Of a DNA stretch of 64,000 bases, positions 35,127-45,594 are shown piece after piece. The stretch spans positions 2,728,001 to 2,792,000 of the forward strand of contig NZ_CP016591.1 of assembly GCF_001698205.1 (NCBI RefSeq). Direction: 5' to 3'. Position 1 is the first letter of the stretch; each line of letters opens with the position of its first letter. This DNA is from Tsuneonella dongtanensis (GTDB lineage: Bacteria; Pseudomonadota; Alphaproteobacteria; Sphingomonadales; Sphingomonadaceae). Below the pieces are notes generated by a model. That model saw only the letters and a program-made list of their open reading frames with translations. It was not told the origin of the DNA and made no database searches. Made by a program: the position numbers and the translations under genes.

Positions 35127-36498
35127 GGTTGTCGTCATCGGCGGCGGGAACGCCGCGCTGTGCGCCGCTATCACAGCGCGCGAGGCCGGCGCCGACGTAA
35201 CCGTCCTAGAGGCAGCACCGCGCCATATGCGCGGCGGTAATTCCCGCCATACCCGCAATCTCAGGGTCATGCACCGGGAACCGCTGGCGCCGCTCGTCGA
35301 AAGCTACGTATCAGCGGAATATCTGGACGATCTGTTGCGTGTGACCGCAGGCAGGACCGACAGCAAGCTCGCCACTCTCGTAATTGAGAGGAGTGAAGAG
35401 GCCTTCGAATTCCTTTCGCGAAACGGGGTCCGTTTCCAGGACGCGCTGTCGGGCACACTCAATCTCGCGCGCACGAATGCGTTCTTTCTCGGCGGCGGCA
35501 AGGCGCTGGTGAACGCGCTTTACGCCCGGGCGGAAGCACTGGGAATTGCCGTGTGCTACGAGGCGTCTGTCGAGCACCTAGACATTCGCGACGGCCGCGT
35601 CGCCGAAGTGCATTGGCGTTCTGGCGAAGCCGCGAAAGTCGCATACCCGTCGGCGGTCATCGCAGCGTCAGGCGGCTTTCAGGCGAACCTCGAGTGGCTG
35701 GCCGAAGCATGGGGTCCGGCGGCCGCCAACTTTACCATCCGAGGCACACCGTTTGCGACCGGAACCGTCCTGCGCGACCTCCTCAACCAGGGCGTGGCAT
35801 CGGTGGGCGATCCGGCACAGTGCCATGCAGTCGCGGTGGACGCCCGCGCGCCACGATTCGACGGGGGCATCGTCACGCGGCTCGATGCGATACCTTATTC
35901 GCTCACGGTCAACCGGGATGGAGAACGGTTCTACGACGAGGGCGAGGATATCTGGCCCAAGCGTTATGCGATTTGGGGACGGCTGATCGCGCAGCAACCG
36001 GGGCAGGTTGCCTACGCCATTTGCGATACACCCGCGACCAAGCTGTTCATGCCTTCGTGCTATCCCCCGATCACCGCCGGGACCATTGCGGAACTCGCTG
36101 CGGCTCTCGGGCTTCCCGACAGGTCTCTCGAACGAACGGTAGCCGCATTCAACGATGCGTGCCCGGAGAGCGGCTTCGATCCGTCCCAGCTCGACGGCTG
36201 CGCTACCACTGGTCTGTCACCGCCGAAAAGCAATTGGGCGCGCCCGATAATGGAGCCGCCCTTCGTCGCCTACCCGCTTCGTCCGGGCATCACCTTCACC
36301 TACCTGGGTGTGCAGGTCGATGCACAGGCGCGCGTGCAGACAGCGGACGGAGCGCCGATCGCCAATCTTTACGCGGCGGGCGAGATCATGGCGGGTTCGA
36401 TACTGGGGCAAGGCTATCTGGCGGGGTTCGGTATGGCGATCGGCAGCGTGTTCGGTATGATCGCTGGCAGGGAGGCCGCGGGTCATGACGCAGCCTGA
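35116..36498 (+). CDS. tcuA: FAD-dependent tricarballylate dehydrogenase-like protein TcuA
   Basis: The start is uncertain: TTG at 35116 gives a protein opening directly into the FAD-binding fold (PAEVVVIGGGNAALCAAI); a GTG at 35074 is an alternative. The 460-residue product has the GxGxxG-type GGGNAALCAAITAREAG, the TcuA-type motif RGGNSRHTRNLRVMH, and a C-terminal GxxAAGE equivalent (NLYAAGEIMAGSILGQGYLAG). Known TcuA oxidises tricarballylate to cis-aconitate, passing electrons to TcuB. It overlaps the upstream lipoprotein by 11 bp and tcuB by 14 bp, so the three are co-translated. Confidence 0.9.
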   Translation: MPAEVVVIGGGNAALCAAITAREAGADVTVLEAAPRHMRGGNSRHTRNLRVMHREPLAPLVESYVSAEYLDDLLRVTAGRTDSKLATLVIERSEEAFEFLSRNGVRFQDALSGTLNLARTNAFFLGGGKALVNALYARAEALGIAVCYEASVEHLDIRDGRVAEVHWRSGEAAKVAYPSAVIAASGGFQANLEWLAEAWGPAAANFTIRGTPFATGTVLRDLLNQGVASVGDPAQCHAVAVDARAPRFDGGIVTRLDAIPYSLTVNRDGERFYDEGEDIWPKRYAIWGRLIAQQPGQVAYAICDTPATKLFMPSCYPPITAGTIAELAAALGLPDRSLERTVAAFNDACPESGFDPSQLDGCATTGLSPPKSNWARPIMEPPFVAYPLRPGITFTYLGVQVDAQARVQTADGAPIANLYAAGEIMAGSILGQGYLAGFGMAIGSVFGMIAGREAAGHDAA

Positions 36499-37603
36499 TC
36501 TCGTGGCAATGACCGGCGCGAGGGGTACTGAAGCCCTCGAGGAAGCGCGTCGCACGCTGCAGATCTGCAATGCCTGCCGCTATTGCGAGGGGTATTGCGC
36601 GGTCTTTCCAGCGATGACCAGGCGGCGCGCCTTTTTGGACGCCGACATCATTCATCTCGCCAATCTCTGCCACGGCTGTCGCGATTGCTTCCACGCTTGC
36701 CAATACGCACCGCCGCACGAGTTTGCGATCAACGCACCGCGGACGTTCGCCGAGGTGCGGCTCGACAGTTATCGAACTAGTTCGCCCGCACCGGCGTTCG
36801 CATTCGCGCGCCCATACATCTTCGCCCTGTTGGTATCGTGTCTGGCTGTCGCGGCGACCGAAGCACTGCGGCGGATATTCGGTGGAGATGTGAGCGGGCG
36901 AGGTTTTTACGCCGTTCTAGGGCGCGATGCGATGATTTCGTTCGGGATGATCGTCGCAACGGCATCGGCCATCGGATTGCTGGCTGCGGTTTGGCGCTAT
37001 CGCATGCTTGTAAGCACGGCCAACCTCACCCGGCCGTCTCCCGCCAACTGGCTGTCAGCTGTGCGCGACGCCGCGACTTTGCGCAATCTTGGTGGGGGCG
37101 GAGTGGGCTGCAACGATGCCGACGAAACTTTCGGCCAGCGCCGCCGCGTGCTTCACCACCTAATGGCCGGGGGCTTCACGGCATGTTTCGCCGCGACATC
37201 GGTCGGCGCCTACTATGATCATTTTCTCGGCTGGCAGGCTCCGTACCCTTTGCTGAGCGCGCCGGGCGTCTTGGGTACTGTCGGAGGGCTCGCGATCATT
37301 GCTGGCACAGTAGGTCTGCTGTGGCTCAAGCGAGTGGAAATGTCGGAACCAACATCGCAAGGCATGAACGCCATCGACCATGTCACGCTTCTTCTGCTCC
37401 TGACAGTTGCAGTGACCGGGTTGGCACTTCGCGGGTCGGCAGACGGCGCGATGCTGACATCGATGGTGGTCCTCCACCTCGGTAGCGTCGCAGCGTTTCT
37501 CGTCATCTTGCCCATCGGCAAATTTGTTCACGCGCCGCTGCGCTTGATGGCTTTGGCCCGAGACGCTGAAGAGCGGAGCAAAGTCGATCAAAGCGCAATC
37601 TGA
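36485..37603 (+). CDS. tcuB: Tricarballylate utilisation iron-sulfur membrane protein TcuB
   Basis: 372 residues. Two cysteine clusters, CNACRYCEGYCAVFP (about 29-43) and CHGCRDCFHACQYAPPHEF (about 60-78), are suited to two [4Fe-4S] clusters. About six transmembrane helices follow, beginning FARPYIFALLVSCLAVAATE, with several histidines that could hold heme. In the characterised pathway TcuB re-oxidises the flavin of TcuA and feeds the respiratory chain. It is the last gene of the operon; no TcuC-type symporter follows. Confidence 0.92.
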   Translation: MTQPDLVAMTGARGTEALEEARRTLQICNACRYCEGYCAVFPAMTRRRAFLDADIIHLANLCHGCRDCFHACQYAPPHEFAINAPRTFAEVRLDSYRTSSPAPAFAFARPYIFALLVSCLAVAATEALRRIFGGDVSGRGFYAVLGRDAMISFGMIVATASAIGLLAAVWRYRMLVSTANLTRPSPANWLSAVRDAATLRNLGGGGVGCNDADETFGQRRRVLHHLMAGGFTACFAATSVGAYYDHFLGWQAPYPLLSAPGVLGTVGGLAIIAGTVGLLWLKRVEMSEPTSQGMNAIDHVTLLLLLTVAVTGLALRGSADGAMLTSMVVLHLGSVAAFLVILPIGKFVHAPLRLMALARDAEERSKVDQSAI

Positions 37604-38280
37604 AAAATTTCCTACATTCGCATCGCTCCGGCCCCATGCGGCTTGAAAACGACAAGCGCGACCGTCGGCTGCGGAAATATTTGCAGCCTCTGCTCCTCCC
37701 CAAATTTGGACAGAAGAGAGCCGAACGTTTGATCTTGAAAAGACGTCAGCGTTCGCTCCGCCTCTCAGGTGTGTCGAACGACCTTTGTTGAGGCGCAAAA
37801 CCACCACCGGAAGCCAGCTTGGGAAGGTCTGCAATGGGGGCGATTCCTGACCGGCCGCTTTCAGAATCTTGGCTACTGATAGCGGACTGTCTGCAACCGG
37901 CCCATTATCGGACGCTGGAGCAAGCACGCAGAGCGACTGGGCTCAACGGGCACTCGGAATTGACACTTAGGCGCCGGATCCGCAGTGATGCAGCGTGGTT
38001 ACGTAATGTTCGTCCTTACAAAATCAGATGCGTGCCTCGCGGGGGACGGCCCCAAAGTTCAACTTTATTACCAGAAGTAGTTTCCGGAAGAATTGTCCGG
38101 TGGAGCAGTTGATCCATAACTTCTTCCACCCGAAATAGCCCGTTACCAATCCGATTTTGATTGACAAAATCTACCAGTTTCAGTACAATGAGCTCACTTC
38201 CGTATTCCACCTGCACGCTCGTTGAGTGCATTTTGACGGATGCCAAGGAAGTGGTTCCAATCGACATTTTAGGATTGAAA
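37604..38280. other. Gene-poor region at the right end of the island
   Basis: About 680 bp without a convincing gene. It contains the third copy of the dispersed motif (GCGGACTGTCTGCAACCGG from 37882) and related degenerate pieces (37800-37870). A leftward frame at 38016-38267 and a rightward one at 37819-38112 have no recognisable sequence. GC falls towards the right. Confidence 0.45.
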
Positions 38281-38952
38281 ATGAGCAGCGAATTTTCTGC
38301 GATTCAGACGTCTGTCAACAGCTCTCAGCTCGAGCGTATGATCAATCGGCCCTCGAGCGTTGTGGCAGAGTTTGCATCGCTTGTGGGGTGGCATGGCCTC
38401 TCAGGACATCTCGCAAAACTCGACATCAGCGGGGCGATCAACGTGCTGGTTTTATCGACAGCCGCAGATCATGGCATAGAACCGAAGGTGTTGCGGCCGT
38501 GGCTTCCACGGCTCCGCACCGAGGCCCTTGTCCGGCTAGCATGCGACTTGAGTAACTGGGGGTATCAAGGCGCCCCAGAAGACGAGATGGATTTCAATGC
38601 GAAGCTCTACGGTAGCGAGGCTAACGTGCGAGCGGGAGCAGCTCGATTGCTTGGCATTAACCTGTTCGATGCAGCAGGCTTGCTGCGTTACCATTCATCC
38701 AGCGACATTGAGTGCCTCACCAACGAGCAGATGGAACTGGGGCACGATGGACGTGCCCCGCGGTTCTCAATTTTCGCATCAGATCTAGCGCAGCCCATCA
38801 AGGAGGTGTGTCCCAGTCCGCTTTTCATTGCATGCCCCAAGGTGAATGGCTGGCATGAGCTTCGCCCAGGGCTGAGCTTCCTCACAGGTTTACAAGCTCT
38901 CGACCAACCCGCCACGGGCCTATCAAATCCATTTGCGGAAAAGGCGCCGTAA
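38281..38952 (+). CDS. Unknown protein in the low-GC end of the island
   Basis: The ATG at 38281 follows TAGGATTGAAA and gives 223 residues; an upstream in-frame ATG at 38161 would add 40. There is no signal peptide, membrane helix or catalytic motif that I recognise; the middle (GINVLVLSTAADHGIEPKVL, TEALVRLACDLSNWGYQG) looks like a folded soluble protein. Base composition is lower in GC than the core genome. It may be cargo of the island or of an older element at the tRNA site. Confidence 0.5.
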   Translation: MSSEFSAIQTSVNSSQLERMINRPSSVVAEFASLVGWHGLSGHLAKLDISGAINVLVLSTAADHGIEPKVLRPWLPRLRTEALVRLACDLSNWGYQGAPEDEMDFNAKLYGSEANVRAGAARLLGINLFDAAGLLRYHSSSDIECLTNEQMELGHDGRAPRFSIFASDLAQPIKEVCPSPLFIACPKVNGWHELRPGLSFLTGLQALDQPATGLSNPFAEKAP

Positions 38953-39370
38953 CCGACTTTGCTTGAAATCCAGGAGAGGGTCTCGAGCCGACGGCCGAGG
39001 CAGATTTGCGACCGGTACGACCCATCTCAGAGAGGCTATCTGGAACTGTAATTCAGAAGGATGCGGAAGGTCCTGCGAGCAAGTTTATGTGTACGAAAGA
39101 GGACCGGGCCAAGGCCCATTCGCCGGCTAGTTATGCCGGAATTTGTTTTACAGCTTTAGGCTAAGCCATTGAGCAGATTGGAGCGAAATTTCGGGTGTTT
39201 TACATCCATCCCACTGATTTGCCTCCAATACACGTTGCTCAATGGGCAGAGCGGCAAAAATCGTCGCAAACGCTACCCCCATTTTACCCCCGGTCCTTCA
39301 AGCCTACGGCCACGCCATGCGAAAAGGGCAGTGTTTTACCCATAAGCATTTGTCATTAAGCGAAAAATAT
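38953..39370. other. Right-end spacer of the island before the tRNA-Pro fragment
   Basis: About 420 bp without a supported gene, lower in GC than the core. On the minus strand the segment near 39275-39295 reads GGGGGTAAAATGGGGGTA, a tandem of GGGGGTA units of the sort seen beside tRNA-integrated elements; this may be a remnant of an integration module. No integrase frame remains. Confidence 0.45.
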
Positions 39371-39486
<116 letters not shown>

Positions 39487-39491
<5 letters not shown>

Positions 39492-39532
39492 CGGAGCGCA
39501 AAACCATCCGGGGGATGGTTTTGGCCGGAAAC
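39487..39532. repeat. Nested palindrome (copy 2 of the covarying hairpin element)
   Basis: Outer arms GTTTCCGG (39487-39494) and CCGGAAAC (39525-39532) enclose inner arms AAAACCATCC (39500-39509) and GGATGGTTTT (39513-39522) around GGG. Compared with 8878-8923 the inner arms differ at three positions on each side, all compensated. The same CTCCCGAGCGAAAGCGAA tail follows. Confidence 0.7.
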
Positions 39533-39580
39533 TCCCGAGCGAAAGCGAATGGCGGCCGCGGCGACGGCCACTCGATCTCG

Positions 39581-41308
39581 CTACTTCCTCGGCCCTTTGC
39601 GATGCGGCTTCTTCGGCCACGGCTTCTTGCCGGTTGCGCCCTGCCCCACCGGACGCGGGCGTACGTCGTTGCCCTTGCGGCGTTCGCGGGCGACCTCGCG
39701 CGGGGAGTCCGGTGCAAGCTCGATCGCCACGTCGCCGCCGTCTTCGCTGCCCGCAGTACGGGCGACCGTGGAGGCGAAGCGGTCGGCTATCGTGCGCGGG
39801 ATCTGGAAGTGGGTTTCGTTCGGCCCGATGCGGATCGCGCCGACCTCGTTGCGGGTGATGTGCCCGCGGCGGCACAGCAGTGGCAGGATCCAGCGCGGGT
39901 CGGCATTCTGCCGCCGCCCGACGTCCATGCGGAACCAGACGACATCCTCGAAACCGGCGCGGTGGCGCTGCTGGCGATCGGCCTCCCGCGCTTCGGGGGT
40001 ATTCTCTGCCAGTTCCTCGACCGCGGGCATCGCCGCGCGGTGCGAGCGGACGAGCGCGGCGGCAATGTCCTCGGCGCTGCGCCGGGAGAGCAGCTCGGCG
40101 GCAAGCGCGCGGTCCTCGTCGTCGAACTCGGCCGGCGCGAGCAGCGCGTCGAGCAGGCGCTGGCGGTCGTTGCGGCGGATCGCCTCGGCGGTCGGGGCGG
40201 CGATCCACTCGGCCTCGATCTTGGCGCCGCGAAGCATCGATTCGACCCGCCGGCGGCGGTTGTAAGGCACGATGAGGACTGCGGTGCCCTTTTTGCCCGC
40301 GCGTCCCGTGCGGCCGGATCGGTGCTGCAACGTCTCGGCGTCGCGCGGCAGCTCGACGTGGATCACGAGGCTGAGCGTCGGCAGGTCGATCCCGCGCGCC
40401 GCGACGTCGGTCGCGACGCAGACCCGCGCGCGGCGATCGCGCAGCGCCTGCAGCGCCTGGTTGCGTTCGGATTGCGAATGCTCGCCCGACAGCGCCACGA
40501 CGGCGAAGCCGCGTTCCTGCAGGATGGCGTGCAGTCGGCGCACGTTCTCGCGCGTGGCGCAGAACAGCATCGCCGTCTCCGCCTCGTGGAAGCGGAGCAG
40601 GTTGACCACAGCGTGGCCGATCTCGGCCGGGCCGACGGTGACCGCCTGGTAGGCGATGTCGCCATGCCCGCGGTCGTCGCCGACGGTCGAGATGCGCAGC
40701 GGATCGCGGGTGTAGGATTGCGCCAGCCGCGCGATCGGCGGGGGGATGGTGGCCGAAAACAGCAGCGTGCGGCGCGTGTCGGGCGTGCCGTCGAGCAGTT
40801 CCTCGAGGTCCTCGCGAAAGCCCATGTCGAGCATCTCGTCGGCCTCGTCGAGCACCACCGCGCGCAAGGCGCCGAGGTCGAGCGCGCCGCGTTCGAGATG
40901 GTCGCGAAGGCGTCCCGGCGTGCCGACGACGACCTGCGGGCCGGCACGAAGCGCGCGGCGCTCCTTCGACGGATCCATGCCGCCGACGCAGGTGGCGACG
41001 CGCAGCCCCGCCTGGCCGTAAAGCCAGACGAGCTCGCGGCTCACCTGAAGGGCAAGCTCCCGGGTCGGCGCGACGACCAGCGCGAGCGGCTGTTCGGACG
41101 GCTCGGCAAGTCCGGCGGGGCCGAGAAGCTGGTCCGCCATGGCAAGGCCGAAGGCGACCGTCTTGCCTGAGCCGGTCTGCGCCGAAACGACGAGATCGCG
41201 GCCCGCGGCATCGGGCGCGATGACCGCGGCCTGGACGGGAGTGGGCTCGGCATAGCCGCGCGCGCGCAGCGCATCGGCGAGCGCCGGGGGGAGGCTGGAA
41301 TAGGGCAT
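39581..41308 (-). CDS. DEAD-box ATP-dependent RNA helicase with a DbpA-type RNA-binding tail
   Basis: 575 residues from MPYSSLPPALADALRARGY. Helicase motifs appear in order: Q-motif region, Walker A AQTGSGKT, PTRELALQ, TPGRL, DEADEM, SAT (FSATIPP), and in the second lobe RGIDLPTLSLVIHVELPRDAETLQHRSGRTGRAG. A C-terminal DbpA-like RNA-binding domain (EVGAIRIGPNETHFQIP) precedes a basic, disordered end (KKPWPKKPHRKG). It probably remodels rRNA or mRNA structure. It diverges from ettA and ends 49 bp right of the island hairpin element. Confidence 0.93.
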   Translation of the reverse strand: MPYSSLPPALADALRARGYAEPTPVQAAVIAPDAAGRDLVVSAQTGSGKTVAFGLAMADQLLGPAGLAEPSEQPLALVVAPTRELALQVSRELVWLYGQAGLRVATCVGGMDPSKERRALRAGPQVVVGTPGRLRDHLERGALDLGALRAVVLDEADEMLDMGFREDLEELLDGTPDTRRTLLFSATIPPPIARLAQSYTRDPLRISTVGDDRGHGDIAYQAVTVGPAEIGHAVVNLLRFHEAETAMLFCATRENVRRLHAILQERGFAVVALSGEHSQSERNQALQALRDRRARVCVATDVAARGIDLPTLSLVIHVELPRDAETLQHRSGRTGRAGKKGTAVLIVPYNRRRRVESMLRGAKIEAEWIAAPTAEAIRRNDRQRLLDALLAPAEFDDEDRALAAELLSRRSAEDIAAALVRSHRAAMPAVEELAENTPEAREADRQQRHRAGFEDVVWFRMDVGRRQNADPRWILPLLCRRGHITRNEVGAIRIGPNETHFQIPRTIADRFASTVARTAGSEDGGDVAIELAPDSPREVARERRKGNDVRPRPVGQGATGKKPWPKKPHRKGPRK

Positions 41309-41460
41309 GGCGCGCGCCCTACGCGCTTTTCTTCGCACTTGCACCATAATAGCGCAGGCCCTTCGCCGTGCCCGCTCCGCAACGCGCTTGCCCCCTCGCC
41401 GCTCACCCCCTATCTGGCCGCCAACTCCAGACACTTACGACCACCCGAAGGACACGCCCG

Positions 41461-43134
<1,674 letters not shown>

Positions 43135-43295
43135 TCGCTCGGGGTCGCTGCGGACCGTCCGCTAGCGACCCTATCGTGGCCTTTGGTAAGCACAGAAGTG
43201 ATCTGTCGTGCGCTGACGCAAGTCTTGCTGGATCGCTAGACATCAGCATAAAAGGCCAGCCTTTGGCAGGGCGCCAAGGCCATTTAAGGAAGAAT

Positions 43296-43946
43296 ATGCG
43301 GGTCGAGGGCGATTATCGCAAAGACGGGTATGCGACGATCAGGGGATTGATACCCCCCGAGGTCGCTACGAACCTCTTCAAGCAGATTCAGATTGACCTC
43401 GCGAATGCAGGACAATCATTCGCCAACTTCGCCAAGTCGCACCAGCTTTCAATCAATCAGACGGTCGACATATCGGGGCATTTCTATCGGCCTCTGACAA
43501 CCTTCTTATGGGGCCTTACGCCAATTATCGGCGAGCTCGTCGGCGCCGATGTTCTTCCAAGCTATGACTATTTTCGGATTTATCAAAAGGGCGATGTGTG
43601 CCGAATCCATTCGGATCGGCCCTCCTGCGAGCACAGCGTCTCATTGACTCTGGCCTACAGCGACAACCAACCATGGGCCCTCGAGGTCGGCTCAGAGCGT
43701 GTGACCGAAGAGGGACCCTGCACTGACGATTTTGGCGACGAACCATTCTCGTCAGTAGAAATGCAGCCTGGCGACGCAGTGCTGTATCGGGGAATAAATC
43801 TGCGTCACGGTCGGTCGCGCCCCAACCCAAATGGATGGTCTGCTCACCTTTTCCTGTTCTGGGTCGAACGCGGCGGCGAGTTTGAGCAACACGCGTTCGA
43901 TTTGCAGCGTCTCACGTCCGAGTTGAAGCGCGTCGAACAGCTTTAG
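43296..43946 (+). CDS. Putative 2-oxoglutarate/Fe(II)-dependent oxygenase-like protein
   Basis: The ATG at 43296 follows AAGGAAGAAT. The 216-residue product contains HSD in CRIHSDRPSCEHS and a downstream GINLRHGRSRPNPNGWSAHLFLFW, giving the H-x-D ... H ... R pattern of the double-stranded beta-helix oxygenases. PSYDYFRIYQKGD and MQPGDAVLYRG fit the same fold. GC is lower than in flanking genes. Substrate unknown; it could act on a small molecule or a protein side chain. Confidence 0.7.
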   Translation: MRVEGDYRKDGYATIRGLIPPEVATNLFKQIQIDLANAGQSFANFAKSHQLSINQTVDISGHFYRPLTTFLWGLTPIIGELVGADVLPSYDYFRIYQKGDVCRIHSDRPSCEHSVSLTLAYSDNQPWALEVGSERVTEEGPCTDDFGDEPFSSVEMQPGDAVLYRGINLRHGRSRPNPNGWSAHLFLFWVERGGEFEQHAFDLQRLTSELKRVEQL

Positions 43947-44006
43947 GTTCAAGGCCCGAGGGCAACCGACGTCATTGGAATGCCCGCAAACCCCCGGAAA
44001 CACACT

Positions 44007-44387
44007 TCAAGCCGCCTCTCCCATAGCCCCGTCATACACCGCCCGGTTCGCATGAATCTGCGGCAGGTGTGCGAACGTCCAGTCCGCCAGCGCCATCACC
44101 GGCACGCTGAGCGAATGGCCGAGGCCAGTCAGCGCGTATTCGACCGAGGGCGGGACGGTGGGGTGGACGGTGCGCTCCACCATGCCGTCGCGTTCCAGGG
44201 TGCGCAGGGTGCGGGTGAGCATCTGCTGGCTGATTCCGCCGATCTCGCGCTTGAGCTCGTTGAAACGGCGGGGCCGTTCAACCAGCGCCTTCACCAGCAG
44301 CACGGTCCACTTGTCGCCGACGCGGCTGAGCAACTCGCTCACCGCGCGGCAGTCTGGGTTGGCGTGGGGGTGCGGGTTCTCGGTCAT
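44007..44387 (-). CDS. HxlR-family transcriptional regulator
   Basis: 126 residues. The winged helix-turn-helix carries the family pattern CRAVSELLSRVGDKWTVLLVKAL, RRFNELKREIGGISQQMLTRTLRTLERDGMV and YALTGLGHSL. Members often sense electrophiles or oxidants and repress a divergent oxidoreductase, exactly the arrangement here with an azoreductase across a 132-bp spacer containing two inverted repeats. Confidence 0.93.
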   Translation of the reverse strand: MTENPHPHANPDCRAVSELLSRVGDKWTVLLVKALVERPRRFNELKREIGGISQQMLTRTLRTLERDGMVERTVHPTVPPSVEYALTGLGHSLSVPVMALADWTFAHLPQIHANRAVYDGAMGEAA

Positions 44388-44406
44388 GCGGTCTCGCCGG
44401 TTTGAG

Positions 44407-44428
44407 CAGGTCACACGCAGCTGACCTG
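44407..44428. promoter_or_regulatory. Inverted repeat near the HxlR start, candidate operator 1
   Basis: CAGGTCA (44407-44413) and TGACCTG (44422-44428) are perfect 7-bp arms separated by 8 bp, 20 bp upstream of the HxlR start. A related half-site GGTCAC follows directly. Likely autoregulatory site; binding inferred. Confidence 0.55.
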
Positions 44429-44479
44429 GTCACGAAAATTTGCGTTCTTGCGGGCCCAATGTGGTCACTTATGTGGTGC

Positions 44480-44498
44480 TGGTCAATATTTCTGACCA
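44480..44498. promoter_or_regulatory. Inverted repeat before azoR, candidate operator 2
   Basis: TGGTCA (44480-44485) and TGACCA (44493-44498) are perfect 6-bp arms 7 bp apart, 22 bp before the azoreductase ATG. The GGTCA/TGACC core is shared with the dyad at 44407, supporting one regulator for both promoters. Confidence 0.55.
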
Positions 44499-44519
44499 CC
44501 TTTCACGGAGCAGACCGGC

Positions 44520-45098
44520 ATGAACATCCTCCACCTCGATTCCAGCATCACCGGCGACAACTCGGCCAGCCGCGCGCTCAGCGCCGCGATCGTGCGCGAG
44601 CTGACCGATGCCGATCCGTCGGCGAGCGTCACCTACCGCGATCTCGTCGCGCAGCCACTCGACCACCTTACCCTTCCCGGTTTTGCCACCCCCCAGTCGG
44701 CGCAGGCGCTGAGCGAATTCAAGGCGGCCGATGTGGTGGTGATCGGCGCGCCGATGTACAACTTCACGATCCCGAGCCAGCTCAAGGCCTGGATCGACCG
44801 CGTGCTCGTGGCGGGGGAAACCTTCCGTTACACCGAGAGCGGTCCCGAGGGCCTTGCGGGTGACAAGACCGTCATCGTCGCGCTCGCCCGCGGCGGGCTT
44901 TACGGCGAGGGAACCGCGCAGCGCAGCATCGAGCACGCCGAGCGTTACCTTGCCGACGCACTCGCCTTCATCGGCATCACCGAACCGCGCTTCGTGATCG
45001 CAGAAGGCCTCGCGCTCGGCGACGAAGCCCGCGATGCCGCCCTCGCCTCGGCGCACGAAGCGGTCCGCAGGATCGGGGCGGCCTGTCCGGTGGCCTGA
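44520..45098 (+). CDS. azoR: FMN-dependent NADH-azoreductase
   Basis: 192 residues with a flavodoxin-like fold: [20 protein letters not shown] (phosphate-binding loop), [20 protein letters not shown] (FMN-contacting motif) and [12 protein letters not shown]. Such enzymes reduce azo compounds and quinones with NADH and protect against quinone stress. It diverges from an HxlR regulator with shared dyads in the spacer, so electrophile-induced expression is likely. Confidence 0.93.
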   Translation: MNILHLDSSITGDNSASRALSAAIVRELTDADPSASVTYRDLVAQPLDHLTLPGFATPQSAQALSEFKAADVVVIGAPMYNFTIPSQLKAWIDRVLVAGETFRYTESGPEGLAGDKTVIVALARGGLYGEGTAQRSIEHAERYLADALAFIGITEPRFVIAEGLALGDEARDAALASAHEAVRRIGAACPVA

Positions 45099-45107
45099 GG
45101 TCAAACG

Positions 45108-45150
45108 AAAACGGCGGGCCGAGGCTTGAACCCTCGACCCGCCGGTTTCC
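45108..45150. terminator. Bidirectional terminator between azoR and the entericidin gene
   Basis: CGGCGGG and CCCGCCG flank a second inner stem (CGAGG/CCTCG-like), with AAAA on the left and GGTTTCC on the right, so it can serve both convergent genes. Confidence 0.65.
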
Positions 45151-45182
45151 CGCCGGTTCGACCCGGCTTCTCGATCAGCCGA

Positions 45183-45314
45183 TCAGCAGTTGCCCGGCCG
45201 ACCGTCAGCGCAATCGCCAACCGATTCAACATCGTCCACAGCACCGCGAACGGTGTTGCATGCCGAAAGGACGAGTCCGCTCGAAAGAGCGAGGGCGATG
45301 AGCATCTTCTTCAT
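45183..45314 (-). CDS. Entericidin A/B-family lipoprotein
   Basis: A 43-residue prolipoprotein: MKKMLIALALSSGLVLSAC with a lipobox cysteine at 19, then NTVRGAVDDVESVGDC, the short amphipathic helix of entericidins. Relatives EcnA/EcnB act as an antidote/toxin pair in enterobacteria, but single copies are widespread in alphaproteobacteria with no proven toxicity. No partner is adjacent. An in-frame upstream extension lacks similarity. Confidence 0.88.
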   Translation of the reverse strand: MKKMLIALALSSGLVLSACNTVRGAVDDVESVGDCADGRPGNC

Positions 45315-45539
45315 GGTGCGACTCCTAGTCTGGGCCCGACGCGGGGGGATCTGCGGGGGTCTGTAGAGTAGGACCGACGAACCACCCGTCCGGTTCCCGC
45401 GCGGCGCGCCGGGGCGTTTTCCTACAGCGACCACAACGTGTTAGGCGGGTCCGATGCAGCATCTCCAATTCCCTAAGTCTCAAGCGCCTGGCTCGGCGCC
45501 AGATGACGCCGTTTCGCCCCGGGCGGGAGTTCTTTCCCT

Positions 45540-45563
45540 GGACTGTGTGACAGGTGTGACAGG
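45540..45563 (+). repeat. 24-bp dispersed repeat, copy 1
   Basis: A 24-bp sequence starting GGACTGTGTGACAGG and containing GTGACAGG twice. It occurs on the opposite strand at 59034-59057. Both copies lie between genes and are preceded by a T/C-rich stretch. Confidence 0.7.
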
Positions 45564-45594
45564 AGCCGGGCGAAACGGGTGCCCGCCCCTTCGC

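Noticed and set aside
38016-38267. An 83-residue leftward frame in the low-GC region
   Set aside because: No recognisable motif or ribosome site; it could be a gene remnant but cannot be supported.
45183-45314. Calling the entericidin a toxin-antitoxin system
   Set aside because: Only a single small lipoprotein is present with no partner gene, so a toxin-antidote pair is not supported.
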